Shown: one piece after another, positions 39,658-47,900 of the stretch
Layout of the letters: each line of letters starts with the position of its first letter
Numbering within the stretch: position 1 is the stretch's first letter
DNA from: Mesorhizobium sp. 131-2-1
Lineage (GTDB): Bacteria > Pseudomonadota > Alphaproteobacteria > Rhizobiales > Rhizobiaceae
DNA length: 64,000 bases
NCBI RefSeq assembly: GCF_016756535.1
Contig: NZ_AP023247.1
Coordinates: 620,001 to 684,000 of the forward strand
Direction of reading: 5' to 3'
Position numbers and translations under genes: made by a program
The notes under the pieces: generated by a model
Seen by the model: only the letters and a program-made list of their open reading frames with translations
Database searches by the model: none
Told to the model about the DNA's origin: nothing

Positions 39658-40017
39658 ATGGCATCTATCCGATACATCGTGACGAGCGTAGACAGATCGG
39701 TCGAATTCTACCGCGACAAGCTCGAGTTCTCGGTGAACATGCACAATCCCGGCAAGTTCGCAGCGCTTGTTCGTGATGACCTGACGCTCTACTTGAGCGC
39801 GCCCGGAGCAGGCAGTGGAGGAACAGCCGGCGGCAACCCCGAACCCGGTGGATGGAACCGGTTCATGATTGTTACAAAGGACTTAGATGGTCTCATCAGC
39901 CGGTTGGATGCCGGTGGGGCCGAATTTAGAGGGGCAGTCAGCGAAGCGGGGGCCGGCCGAGCCAGGCTTTTGAAAGACCCATCCGGTAACCTGATAGAAC
40001 TGTTTGAATTCAAATAG
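39658..40017 (+). CDS. VOC-family (glyoxalase-like) protein
   Basis: This 119-aa VOC domain runs from MASIRYIVTSVDRSVEFYRD to the closing motif LLKDPSGNLIELFEFK, whose Glu is a metal-ligand candidate. It is transcribed away from the NrtR-like operon and is followed 101 bases later by the ClpS-AAA fusion gene. Only weak sequence suitable for ribosome binding (ACGGAGC) precedes the ATG. Substrate is unknown. Confidence 0.82.
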   Translation: MASIRYIVTSVDRSVEFYRDKLEFSVNMHNPGKFAALVRDDLTLYLSAPGAGSGGTAGGNPEPGGWNRFMIVTKDLDGLISRLDAGGAEFRGAVSEAGAGRARLLKDPSGNLIELFEFK

Positions 40018-40118
40018 GGTGGCAATGTCGCCCGCGGCGGCATTAGGTCGTTAACAATTCATGTAATATGGCGCAGATATTGTCGGCGCGCAGCAGCCCA
40101 GGAAAGTGAGCCGTTACA

Positions 40119-41762
40119 GTGCGCCATACAGCCGCCAAGCCCTTGCAACTTGTCATTCACAATGATGACCAGACTCCGTGGCCGTTTGTCGTCGATCTCA
40201 TCCGCTCGGTCTTTGGTCGATCGGAGGCGGAAGCAGAAGCGTTGACCGCGACAGTATCGCAGCAAGGAAGGGCCGCGTGCGGCAGCTATCCATCCGCGGT
40301 CGCGAAGGCCATGCTGGACACGGCGCAGCAGCGCATCAAGGCGGCCGGTCACCCGCTTCGCATCACGGCCGCTCCGTATAAGACAGAGGAATTGGCCGGC
40401 GCCGGCGATCCGCCACAGGCTTCGCGGGACAGGAAGTTCAAATATGCCTACGAGGCCATCGGCTGGCATTTCAGCGGACTGGCACATGACGAGATCATCG
40501 CAACGTCGCGCCAGTTTCCCGGCCATATGCGCGCCGACGTGCAGGTGGCGCTCGATAAACTGTTCTCGGCCTCGCCTCTCCGCTTCTTCGGCCTTTATGA
40601 ACAGCATCGCTACGAGACGCTGACCTATGCAGCGCTGACAAAGGACGGGCAGTACGCAGTCACCATATCGGCGGCGCAGTACCAGGATGTCGATATCGGC
40701 GAAAGAGAGCCGATAAAATGCCTCAACAACGGTTTGTGGCTCAATCGCGATGGCGACCTGCATTACGCGGTGGTGTTGTCATTTCACCGCGAATACGGCC
40801 GCGAGGCCGGGACCTGCGTCGAGATCGCCGTGCCCGCGGGCGAGGCCGGCGTGGCCCTGGTGGACCGCTGCTTCTCAGAGCTAGAGGCCGCCATCAATGC
40901 CGCGCGCTCCTACCGCGGCAAGGTTCTCTCGCTCGAAACGGAAGGTGACTATAGCGGCCGTACGAAAGGCGTGATGGTCCATCGCTTGCCGCAGGTGCGG
41001 CGTGACGAGATCATCCTGCCGGAACGGACCTTGAAACTTCTCGACCGCAACGTGATCCGGTTCATCGAGAGCCGGGAGGCACTGAGGCGGCTCGGGCAAT
41101 CGACGCGAAAGGGCATCTTGCTCTACGGCCCGCCGGGCACCGGCAAGACGCATACCATTCGCCATCTGGCCGCCAATCTTCCTGGCCATACGACACTCAT
41201 CATAACGGCCGGCCAGATGGGCCTGTTGTCGCAATATATGACCCTGGCGCGCCTGCTGCAGCCGGCTACGGTGGTGATTGAGGACGTGGACCTCATTGCC
41301 CGCGACCGCGAGAACATGAGCGGTCCGTGCGAAGAGTCTCTGCTCAACACCCTGCTCAACGAGATGGACGGATTGAAGGACAATGCCGACATCCTGTTCG
41401 TGCTCACCACCAACCGCCCCGAACAGCTTGAAGGCGCGCTGACAGGACGGCCGGGACGCATCGACCAGGCCATCGAGGTGCCGCTGCCGGACGACGACTG
41501 CCGGCAGAAGCTGGTGCGCCTCTATGGCGGCGGACTGAAACTGTCGGACAAGATCGTGGCAGAGGCCGTGGCCCGCACCAAGGGCGTCAGCGCAGCGTTC
41601 ATCAAGGAGCTTATGCGCCGTATCGCGCAAACGAGCATCATGCGGGGCGACGGAGAGGTTGTGACCCCCACGGACCTGGCCGAAGCCCTGGACGACATGC
41701 TGTTCACGGGCGGCCGGCTCAACATCAAGCTGCTTGGCGGAGCAGCAACCGAGGGGCCATAG
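40119..41762 (+). CDS. AAA+ ATPase with N-terminal ClpS-like adaptor domain
   Basis: This 547-aa protein has three parts. Residues 9-82 align without gaps to E. coli ClpS: HNDDQTPWPFVVD, QQGRAACG and GHPLRIT match its NDDYTPMEFVID, YQGKAICG and EHPLLCT. Residues about 90-290 are an unassigned middle region. Residues about 300-525 are a classic AAA module: Walker A GPPGTGKT (337-344), Walker B VVIEDVD (Glu388, Asp389), sensor-1 Asn432 and Arg-finger candidates Arg444/Arg447 in GRPGRID. ClpS His66, Glu79 and Lys84 equivalents are Ser47, Ala60 and Met65. There is no protease domain or membrane segment. The start is GTG with a weak ribosome-binding site. Role proposed: substrate-selecting unfoldase (inference). 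Confidence 0.85.
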   Translation: MRHTAAKPLQLVIHNDDQTPWPFVVDLIRSVFGRSEAEAEALTATVSQQGRAACGSYPSAVAKAMLDTAQQRIKAAGHPLRITAAPYKTEELAGAGDPPQASRDRKFKYAYEAIGWHFSGLAHDEIIATSRQFPGHMRADVQVALDKLFSASPLRFFGLYEQHRYETLTYAALTKDGQYAVTISAAQYQDVDIGEREPIKCLNNGLWLNRDGDLHYAVVLSFHREYGREAGTCVEIAVPAGEAGVALVDRCFSELEAAINAARSYRGKVLSLETEGDYSGRTKGVMVHRLPQVRRDEIILPERTLKLLDRNVIRFIESREALRRLGQSTRKGILLYGPPGTGKTHTIRHLAANLPGHTTLIITAGQMGLLSQYMTLARLLQPATVVIEDVDLIARDRENMSGPCEESLLNTLLNEMDGLKDNADILFVLTTNRPEQLEGALTGRPGRIDQAIEVPLPDDDCRQKLVRLYGGGLKLSDKIVAEAVARTKGVSAAFIKELMRRIAQTSIMRGDGEVVTPTDLAEALDDMLFTGGRLNIKLLGGAATEGP

Positions 41763-41854
41763 AGTTGCTGAGCTCGTGTCCGAATACGGGCAGGTGACGG
41801 CGACCTGTTCGTTGCCGTGGCGCAACGACGGAGTTCAACTCATCGATGATGGAA

Positions 41855-41931
41855 TGGCGCGCCCGAAGAGATTCGAACTCCTGACCCCCAGATTCGTAGT
41901 CTGGTGCTCTATCCAGCTGAGCTACGGGCGC
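41855..41931 (-). tRNA. tRNA-Arg (anticodon ACG)
   Basis: On the minus strand the 77-nt cloverleaf has acceptor GCGCCCG paired with CGGGCGC, D-arm GCTC..GAGC, anticodon stem CCAGA/TCTGG around the loop CTACGAA (anticodon ACG), T-arm with TTCGAAT, discriminator G and an encoded CCA. ACG is expected to be edited to ICG by TadA and to read CGU, CGC and CGA. No integrase or duplicated 3' end is nearby. Confidence 0.97.
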
Positions 41932-42072
41932 GCAACAGGCCATGCTTTGCATAGCCCCGCGATCCGATCGTGACGACCGGCCGCGACGAGACGTGTTCCC
42001 TAACGACTGAATTTCCGAAAAGCAAGCCGATCCGGCAAAAGTTTTGTCGCAGGCGCTTTTGCCCGGTTTCGC

Positions 42073-43560
42073 CTAGGCCGGTCGGCGCAAACTTCCGCGC
42101 GCTTGGTCCAGCCGGACCGGCTGGTCGGGGATGGTGACGGCGAAGGTGGTGCGCCCGCCGATCGATTCGACCAGCTCGACGGTGCCGCCATGGGCGCGGA
42201 TCAGCTCGTAGGCGATGGCCAGGCCGAGCCCAGTGCCGCCGCTGCGCGCCGAGCCGCGGAAGGCGGCGAACAGGTTCTCGCGCGCTTTCGGCGGCAGGCC
42301 GGGGCCGGTGTCGGTGACGACGATGCGACTGACGCTGCCCAGCCGCTCGGCCGAGACCGCCAGGCGGCGTACGACCGCGTCCTCGGTATCGGCGGCCATC
42401 GCCTGCACTGCGTTGCGGCAGAGATTGGTCAGCACCCGGAACAGCTGATCGGAATCGGCATCGACCTCGAAGGCGTGCTCGACCGCATTGACGAACTCTA
42501 TGCCCTCCTCGATGTCGAGCAGGCCGTGCACGTCCTCGACCAGTTGGCGCAGCCGGACGCGGCGGCGCGAGGGCGGCGGCTCCTGCGTGCGGCCATAGGC
42601 GAGCACGCCTTCCGAATAGGAGACGGCGCGGTCTAGCGCGCGCAGCAGCTTCGGCGCAAAGGACTGCACGGTCGGGTCCTTCACTTGGCGCAAGCGATCC
42701 GACATCAGCTGCGCGGAGGCCAGGATGTTGCGCATGTCGTGGTTGATCTTCGACACAGCGAGTCCCAGATCGGCGAGGTGCTTCTGCTCGGAAAGCATCT
42801 TCTGCAGCCGTTCCTGCATCTGCGACAGCTCACGCTCGGCAACGCCGATCTCGTCGGCGCGGGCAGCGGGACGGATGATGCGGCCGGGATCGTCGGGCGC
42901 CTCGGAGAAGGTCAGCATCGAGCGCGTCATGGCGCGGATCGGGCCGATCATGATCAGGTCGATCGCGGCATAGACCAGCATCGCGGTGAACAGCGAGATC
43001 AGCAGCGAGACGAAGGCGACGTTGCGCGAATAGACCAGCATGGCGCTGCGCAAGGCGTAATCGGGCATGATCAGCTCGAATTCCTTGTCGCTCTCGCCGA
43101 CCGGACCGAACACGCGCAGCATGCGCTTGCCGCCGAAGACCAGCGTGTCGAGCGCGCCGGTCATGCCCTCGATCATGCCGACTTTGGAAATGTCGATATG
43201 CTCGTCGACCTGCGGCGGCATTTCGGACACCACCAGCAGCCGCGAGACGCCGCCGTCGCGCACCGCGATCGCCTTGGCGCCGATCGCCATCAGCACGTCG
43301 TTCTGGGCCGTGCGCGAGAGCGAATTGGGCTCGCCTTGCACCAGCACGATCGACACCGCTGCCGCCGTGCCCAGCCGCTCCTTCAGCCAGCTCACCCGGT
43401 AGCTGGCGATCCAGGGCAGGAAAATCAGGATTTCGGCCAAAAGCACGAAGACGATGGTGAGCAGCAGAAGCTTGGTCGACAGGCCACGCGACAGGGGCAC
43501 CGTGCGGGCGGCGGTGCTCGCCGCGCCTGCCCTTTCGTCCGTGGCTTGGGCTTCACTCAT
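42073..43560 (-). CDS. Sensor histidine kinase (orphan)
   Basis: This 495-aa membrane kinase has TM1 at about residues 30-50 (LLLLTIVFVLLAEILIFLPW), a periplasmic sensor of about 130 residues, TM2 at about 182-205, and a HAMP-like linker (GPIRAMTRSM). The phospho-acceptor motif is KINHDMRNILAS, followed by an HATPase with NLCRNAVQAM, DTGPGLPPKAREN and GGTGLGLAIAYEL. The H-box is of the NHDMRN type. No response regulator is adjacent, so its partner is elsewhere. The signal is unknown. Confidence 0.92.
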   Translation of the reverse strand: MSEAQATDERAGAASTAARTVPLSRGLSTKLLLLTIVFVLLAEILIFLPWIASYRVSWLKERLGTAAAVSIVLVQGEPNSLSRTAQNDVLMAIGAKAIAVRDGGVSRLLVVSEMPPQVDEHIDISKVGMIEGMTGALDTLVFGGKRMLRVFGPVGESDKEFELIMPDYALRSAMLVYSRNVAFVSLLISLFTAMLVYAAIDLIMIGPIRAMTRSMLTFSEAPDDPGRIIRPAARADEIGVAERELSQMQERLQKMLSEQKHLADLGLAVSKINHDMRNILASAQLMSDRLRQVKDPTVQSFAPKLLRALDRAVSYSEGVLAYGRTQEPPPSRRRVRLRQLVEDVHGLLDIEEGIEFVNAVEHAFEVDADSDQLFRVLTNLCRNAVQAMAADTEDAVVRRLAVSAERLGSVSRIVVTDTGPGLPPKARENLFAAFRGSARSGGTGLGLAIAYELIRAHGGTVELVESIGGRTTFAVTIPDQPVRLDQARGSLRRPA

Positions 43561-43686
43561 GCTTCAGGTCTTCACAAACACTTGATAGCGAAGATTAGGC
43601 GATTGCGGCTTTTTTGCCAATTTCATCGTTGGCCGGATAAAAAACATCCGCCGAGCAATCGCGACAAAGGGCCGGCAGGCGCCGGA

Positions 43687-43715
43687 TTGACTTCCAAAAC
43701 CCTTCTTTCTATAAG
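43687..43715 (+). promoter_or_regulatory. Promoter of rpmH-rnpA-yidC
   Basis: TTGACT (43687-43692), a spacer of exactly 17 bases, and TATAAG (43710-43715) form a near-consensus housekeeping promoter about 115 bases before the rpmH ATG. It is the strongest promoter I see in the 276-bp gap after the kinase gene. Confidence 0.75.
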
Positions 43716-43836
43716 CCCGCTCACGCTCGGGCCATTCGTCCCGGCGCGGTTTCGATCGCGCCTAAACCGGCCCGGCAAAGCTCCTGTTACAGAGTGACAG
43801 AATCAAGAAGGGCCGCACCCCGCGGTATTAAAACAA

Positions 43837-43971
43837 ATGAAGCGTACCTACCAACCGTCCAAACTCGTCCGCAAGCGCCGGCACGGTTTCCGTGCCCGCA
43901 TGGCCACCAAGGGTGGTCGCGGCGTCGTCGCAGCCCGCCGCAACCGCGGCCGCAAGCGGCTCAGCGCCTGA
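43837..43971 (+). CDS. rpmH: 50S ribosomal protein L34
   Basis: This 44-aa, highly basic protein reads [20 protein letters not shown] and ends NRGRKRLSA, an unmistakable L34. It is followed 16 bases later by the likely rnpA start, the near-universal rpmH-rnpA arrangement. Upstream lies a strong promoter. I see no dnaA gene or clear DnaA-box cluster here, in keeping with alphaproteobacteria where the origin lies elsewhere. Confidence 0.97.
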   Translation: MKRTYQPSKLVRKRRHGFRARMATKGGRGVVAARRNRGRKRLSA

Positions 43972-43987
43972 ACGGAAGACGAGATCG

Positions 43988-44341
43988 TTGCCCGCAACCG
44001 GCAAGCCAGTGGGACAAACTCCCAAGCGGCTTCTGAAGCGCGCGGATTTCCTGGCTGTCCGCAGCGGCGAAAAGCGCCGCGGGCGGCTTTTTCTCGTCGA
44101 GGTTCTCGACCGTGGCGACGGTCTGGCGCCGCGCGTCGGCTACACCGTCACCAAGAAGGTCGGCAATGCCGTCGTTCGCAACCGCGTCCGGCGGCGGCTG
44201 AGAGAAGCCGTGCGCACGCATGCGGCCGATGACATGGCGCCCGGCAATGACTATGTCATCGTCGGGCGCGAAGACGTGCTCGCCATCCCGTTCGGCCAGC
44301 TGAAGGCCGAGCTCTCCCGCCGACTGCGCGGAACACGATAG
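43988..44341 (+). CDS. rnpA: Ribonuclease P protein component
   Basis: This 117-aa basic protein has the RnpA signature [19 protein letters not shown] and the N-terminal [18 protein letters not shown]. It is the protein cofactor of RNase P in tRNA 5' maturation. I choose a TTG start at 43988, preceded by GGAAG at 43974-43978; a frame extension to 43892 would overlap rpmH with low-complexity residues, and GTG 44009 is a shorter option. yidC follows after 13 bases. Confidence 0.92.
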   Translation: MPATGKPVGQTPKRLLKRADFLAVRSGEKRRGRLFLVEVLDRGDGLAPRVGYTVTKKVGNAVVRNRVRRRLREAVRTHAADDMAPGNDYVIVGREDVLAIPFGQLKAELSRRLRGTR

Positions 44342-44354
44342 GCCAAGGGCTTCG

Positions 44355-46175
44355 ATGGAAAACAACCGCAATTTCTTCATCACCATCGCGCTGTCGGTGC
44401 TGATCCTGACGCTGTGGCAGGTGTTCTACATGAACCCGCGCGTCGAGCAGCAGCGCGAGGCGGCCCGCATCGAGGAGCAGCGGCAGGCCGAGCAGAAGAA
44501 GGCGGCCGAAGCCGCCAATCCCGGTGCCGCCAGCACGCCGGCGCCGGCGCCGGCGCCGGGCACCATTCCCAACGCCCCCGGCGGCGAAGCCGTGACGGCG
44601 GCCGGCCGCGCGCAGGCGCTGGCCGCGACCAGCCGCGTCAAGATCGACACGCCGAGCCTCGAAGGCTCGATCAACCTGACCGGCGCGCGCCTCGACGACC
44701 TCAAGCTCAAGCACTACACCGAGACCGTCGACAAGAACTCGCCCGAGATCGAGCTGCTCAATCCGTCGGCGCTGCCCAACGGCTATTTCGCCGAGATCGG
44801 CTTCGTCGGCAACGACAAGACCGGCGCGGTGCCGGGCGCCGATACGGTGTGGACAGTCGACGGCAATGCGACGCTGACGCCGTCGACGCCGGTGACGCTG
44901 ACCTATTCCAACGACAAAGGCCTGACCTTCAAGCGCACCGTCTCGGTCGACAACGACTATATGTTCACGGTTTCCGATACGGTGCAGAATTCGGGAACGG
45001 CGGCTATCTCGCTGTTCAACTATGGCCGCGTCACCCGCTTCGACAAGCCGGCTGTCGCCAGCACCTATGTGCTGCATGAGGGCCTGATCGGCTATACCGG
45101 GACGGAAGGCCTGCAGGAGCACAAATACGCGTCCATCGAGAAGGACAAGCAGGCCCAGCCCGGCAAGTCCACCGACGGCTGGCTCGGCATCACCGACAAA
45201 TACTGGGCGGTGACGCTGGTGCCGACCGAAAAGCAGCCGTTCCAGCCGCGCTACGCCTTTTTCGAGGATGGCCGCCACCGCTACCAGTCCGACTTCCTGA
45301 CCGACGCGATCAATGTCGATGCCGGCCAGTCGACGACGGTCGAGACCGAGGTGTTCGCCGGCGCCAAGGAAGTCGCCAAGATCAACGCCTATGCCGAGGA
45401 CCGTCACATCAAGCGGTTCGACCTCCTGATCGACTGGGGCTGGTTCCACTTCATCACCAAGCCGATGTTCTGGCTGATCGACACGCTCTACAAATTCTTC
45501 GGCAATTTCGGCCTGGCGATCCTCGCCACCACCGTCATCGTCAAGGCGATCTTCTTCCCGCTCGCCAACAAGTCCTACGCGTCGATGGCGAACATGAAGA
45601 AGGTGCAGCCGAAGATGCTCGAGATCCGCGAGAAATACGCGGACGACAAGATGAAGCAGCAGCAGGCGATGATGGAGCTCTACAAGACCGAGAAGATCAA
45701 TCCGCTCGCCGGCTGCTGGCCGGTGGCGCTGCAGATCCCGGTGTTCTTCTCGCTCTACAAGGTGCTCTACATCACCATCGAGATGCGCCACGCGCCGTTC
45801 TTCGGCTGGATCCAGGACCTGGCCGCGCCCGACCCGACCTCGATCTTCAACCTGTTCGGCCTGATCCCTCTGACGCTGCCGCATATGCTGATGATCGGCG
45901 TCTGGCCGCTGCTGATGGGCATCACCATGTTCCTGCAGATGCGCATGAACCCGGCGCCGCCGGACCCGACGCAGGCCGCGATCTTCACCTGGATGCCGAT
46001 CATCTTCACCTTCATGATGGCGGGCTTCCCCGCTGGCCTCGTCATCTACTGGGCCTGGAACAATCTGCTGTCGATCCTGCAGCAGGGCGTGATCATGAAG
46101 CGCCAGGGCGCCAAGATCGAATTGTGGGACAATCTGGCGGCACTGTTCCGCAAGAAACCCTCGCCGGCGGAATAG
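44355..46175 (+). CDS. yidC: Membrane protein insertase YidC
   Basis: This 606-aa insertase starts with TM1 (NFFITIALSVLILTLWQVFYM), then an Ala/Pro-rich linker and a large periplasmic beta-sandwich (residues about 90-365). The conserved five-helix insertase core includes FGNFGLAILATTVIVKAIFF, MMELYKTEKINPLAGC and GFPAGLVIYWAWNNLLSI. It inserts membrane proteins alone or with SecYEG. There is no yidD between rnpA and yidC, as is common in this order. A terminator follows 33 bases after the stop. Confidence 0.97.
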   Translation: MENNRNFFITIALSVLILTLWQVFYMNPRVEQQREAARIEEQRQAEQKKAAEAANPGAASTPAPAPAPGTIPNAPGGEAVTAAGRAQALAATSRVKIDTPSLEGSINLTGARLDDLKLKHYTETVDKNSPEIELLNPSALPNGYFAEIGFVGNDKTGAVPGADTVWTVDGNATLTPSTPVTLTYSNDKGLTFKRTVSVDNDYMFTVSDTVQNSGTAAISLFNYGRVTRFDKPAVASTYVLHEGLIGYTGTEGLQEHKYASIEKDKQAQPGKSTDGWLGITDKYWAVTLVPTEKQPFQPRYAFFEDGRHRYQSDFLTDAINVDAGQSTTVETEVFAGAKEVAKINAYAEDRHIKRFDLLIDWGWFHFITKPMFWLIDTLYKFFGNFGLAILATTVIVKAIFFPLANKSYASMANMKKVQPKMLEIREKYADDKMKQQQAMMELYKTEKINPLAGCWPVALQIPVFFSLYKVLYITIEMRHAPFFGWIQDLAAPDPTSIFNLFGLIPLTLPHMLMIGVWPLLMGITMFLQMRMNPAPPDPTQAAIFTWMPIIFTFMMAGFPAGLVIYWAWNNLLSILQQGVIMKRQGAKIELWDNLAALFRKKPSPAE

Positions 46176-46208
46176 CCGGCGTCCAACCCCTGGCAAGTTT
46201 ACAAAGAC

Positions 46209-46233
46209 CCCCGGCTCGTCCGGGGTTTTTTTG
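46209..46233 (+). terminator. Terminator after yidC
   Basis: CCCCGG (46209-46214) pairs with CCGGGG (46220-46225) across CTCGT, followed by seven T residues and GTTT. It is a textbook intrinsic terminator. Confidence 0.85.
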
Positions 46234-46532
46234 TTTCCGATCACATTTTGTGACCGGTGAAACTCCGGCCTGCCGCGCGCCGTAACTGTTCCGTTGCGAC
46301 CCCAGCGCGCTCCGGCGCGCCATTTGCGGGAAGCGGCCAAGGGTTTTGCCGATCGTCACGTTTAGCGTCGCGGCAAGATACCACGCCACGGTGACGGCTT
46401 CCGGCGCAAAAGCGCCGGTGTTTGGGAGGCCGTCCCGGCGACCGGGGTCCTGCCGACCTTCGCGGGACCCCGGTTTATCCAGCTCCAAATCACGCTATCT
46501 TGGGCCTGCCGGAGATTTGACGGAGCCAGCCC
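46234..46532. other. Gene-free 299-bp stretch with two perfect hairpins
   Basis: No supported gene lies between the yidC terminator and the acetyltransferase start. It contains CCGGCGC/GCGCCGG around AAAA (46401-46418) and a 10-bp stem ACCGGGGTCC/GGACCCCGGT with a 14-nt loop (46441-46474). The sequence ends about 58 bases before the next ATG, so the hairpins could be a 5' leader structure or a small RNA. I see no convincing promoter. Confidence 0.5.
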
Positions 46533-47171
46533 ATGATCGGACCCAACCCGAACATCAAGCACCCGATCCCGATGCATCCGCGCGTCGGCTTCCTGAAAGG
46601 GCTGGTCACCGCGCCCAACATCGAGATCGGCGACTTCACCTACTACGATGACCCGGACGGGCCGGACAAATTCGCCGAACGCTGCGTGCTGCACCACTAT
46701 CCGTTCATCGGCGACAGGCTGATCATCGGCAAGTTCTGCGCCATCGCCGAGGGCGCGCGCTTCATCATGAACGGCGCCAACCATGCCATGTCGGGCTTCT
46801 CGACCTATCCGTTCAACATCTTCGGCCATGGCTGGGAGGAAGGCTTCGATCCGAAGGCATGGGCAAAGGAGGTGCGCGGCGACACGGTGATCGGCAATGA
46901 CGTGTGGATCGGCATGGATGCGGTGATCATGCCTGGGGTGACAATCGGCCATGGCGCCATCGTCGCGGCGAAATCGGTTGTCACGCACGACGTGCCGGCC
47001 TATGCGATCGTTGCCGGCAACGCGGCCAAGGTGGTGAAGATGCGCTTCGACGACAAGACGGTCCGGCGATTGCTGATGGCATCCTGGTGGGATTGGCCGG
47101 TGGACAAGATCAGCCGCAACCTCAACGCCATCAGAGGCGCCGATATTTCCCGCCTGGAGGCGGCCATTTGA
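46533..47171 (+). CDS. CatB-related (xenobiotic-type, hexapeptide) O-acetyltransferase
   Basis: This 212-aa left-handed beta-helix acetyltransferase of the XAT/Vat group has repeats of the form [15 protein letters not shown] and [28 protein letters not shown], and a catalytic His candidate in [14 protein letters not shown]. Family members acetylate chloramphenicol or streptogramins, but chromosomal homologues like this are mostly of unknown substrate. Resistance is not implied. Its TGA overlaps the engB ATG by one base (TGATG), so the two are coupled. Confidence 0.87.
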   Translation: MIGPNPNIKHPIPMHPRVGFLKGLVTAPNIEIGDFTYYDDPDGPDKFAERCVLHHYPFIGDRLIIGKFCAIAEGARFIMNGANHAMSGFSTYPFNIFGHGWEEGFDPKAWAKEVRGDTVIGNDVWIGMDAVIMPGVTIGHGAIVAAKSVVTHDVPAYAIVAGNAAKVVKMRFDDKTVRRLLMASWWDWPVDKISRNLNAIRGADISRLEAAI

Positions 47172-47821
47172 TGGACAACACCGTAATCGCCACCGACCTG
47201 TTCACAAGAGGCTGGATCTTCATCCGCGGCGTGCCGGCGATGAAGTTCCTGCCGCCGGAAGGACCGCCGGAGATCGCCTTCGCCGGCCGTTCGAATGTCG
47301 GCAAATCGTCACTGATCAACGCCCTGGTCGGCCAGAAGGGGCTGGCGCGCACCTCGAACACGCCGGGACGGACGCAGGAGCTCAACTATTTCGTGCCGGA
47401 CGGTTTTTCCGGCGAAGGCGCCGACCTGCCGCCGATGGCGCTGGTCGACATGCCGGGCTACGGCTATGCGAGCGCGCCGAAGGAAAAGGTCGACGACTGG
47501 ACGAAACTGGTCTTCGACTATCTCAAGGGCCGCGTGACGCTGAAGCGCGTCTATGTGCTGATCGATGCCCGCCACGGCATCAAGGCCAAGGACGACGAGG
47601 TGCTGTCGCTGCTCGACAAGGCGGCGGTTTCGTACCAGATCGTGCTGACCAAGACCGACAAGATCAAGGCGGCCGGCGTGCCGCGGCTGATCGAGGAGAC
47701 GCTGGCGAAGATCAAGAAGCGGCCGGCCGCCTTCCCGTTCGTCCTGGCAACGTCATCGGAAAAGAGTGACGGACTTGAGGAGTTGCGCGCGGCGATCGTG
47801 CTCGCCGCCAATGGCGGCTGA
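47171..47821 (+). CDS. engB: Ribosome biogenesis GTPase EngB (YihA/YsxC)
   Basis: This 216-aa TRAFAC GTPase has G1 [13 protein letters not shown]2 Thr in [13 protein letters not shown]3 DMPGYGYA and G4 TKTD. EngB acts in late 50S assembly and is usually essential. The ATG overlaps the acetyltransferase stop by one base. It normally follows yidC in this order; here one acetyltransferase gene intervenes. Confidence 0.95.
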   Translation: MDNTVIATDLFTRGWIFIRGVPAMKFLPPEGPPEIAFAGRSNVGKSSLINALVGQKGLARTSNTPGRTQELNYFVPDGFSGEGADLPPMALVDMPGYGYASAPKEKVDDWTKLVFDYLKGRVTLKRVYVLIDARHGIKAKDDEVLSLLDKAAVSYQIVLTKTDKIKAAGVPRLIEETLAKIKKRPAAFPFVLATSSEKSDGLEELRAAIVLAANGG

Positions 47822-47900
47822 CGCACCCGCCGCGAAAGCGCGTCAGATCAAACAAGACGGCCGGACCGGCATATCGCCCGGGCCTTAACTCCGATCGACG

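Noticed and set aside
41855..41931. tRNA-Arg as the attachment site of a genomic island covering the accessory genes at 31-42 kb
   Set aside because: No integrase, and no second copy of the tRNA 3' end was found in the window.
43560..43837. Replication origin next to rpmH
   Set aside because: No dnaA gene and no cluster of DnaA boxes; alphaproteobacterial origins are elsewhere.
44256..46340. Long minus-strand open frame opposite yidC
   Set aside because: Extremely His/Arg-rich shadow of yidC with no recognisable domain.
46533..47171. Calling the CatB-like acetyltransferase an antibiotic resistance gene
   Set aside because: Fold and motifs support only the xenobiotic-type acetyltransferase family; chromosomal context with engB gives no sign of resistance.
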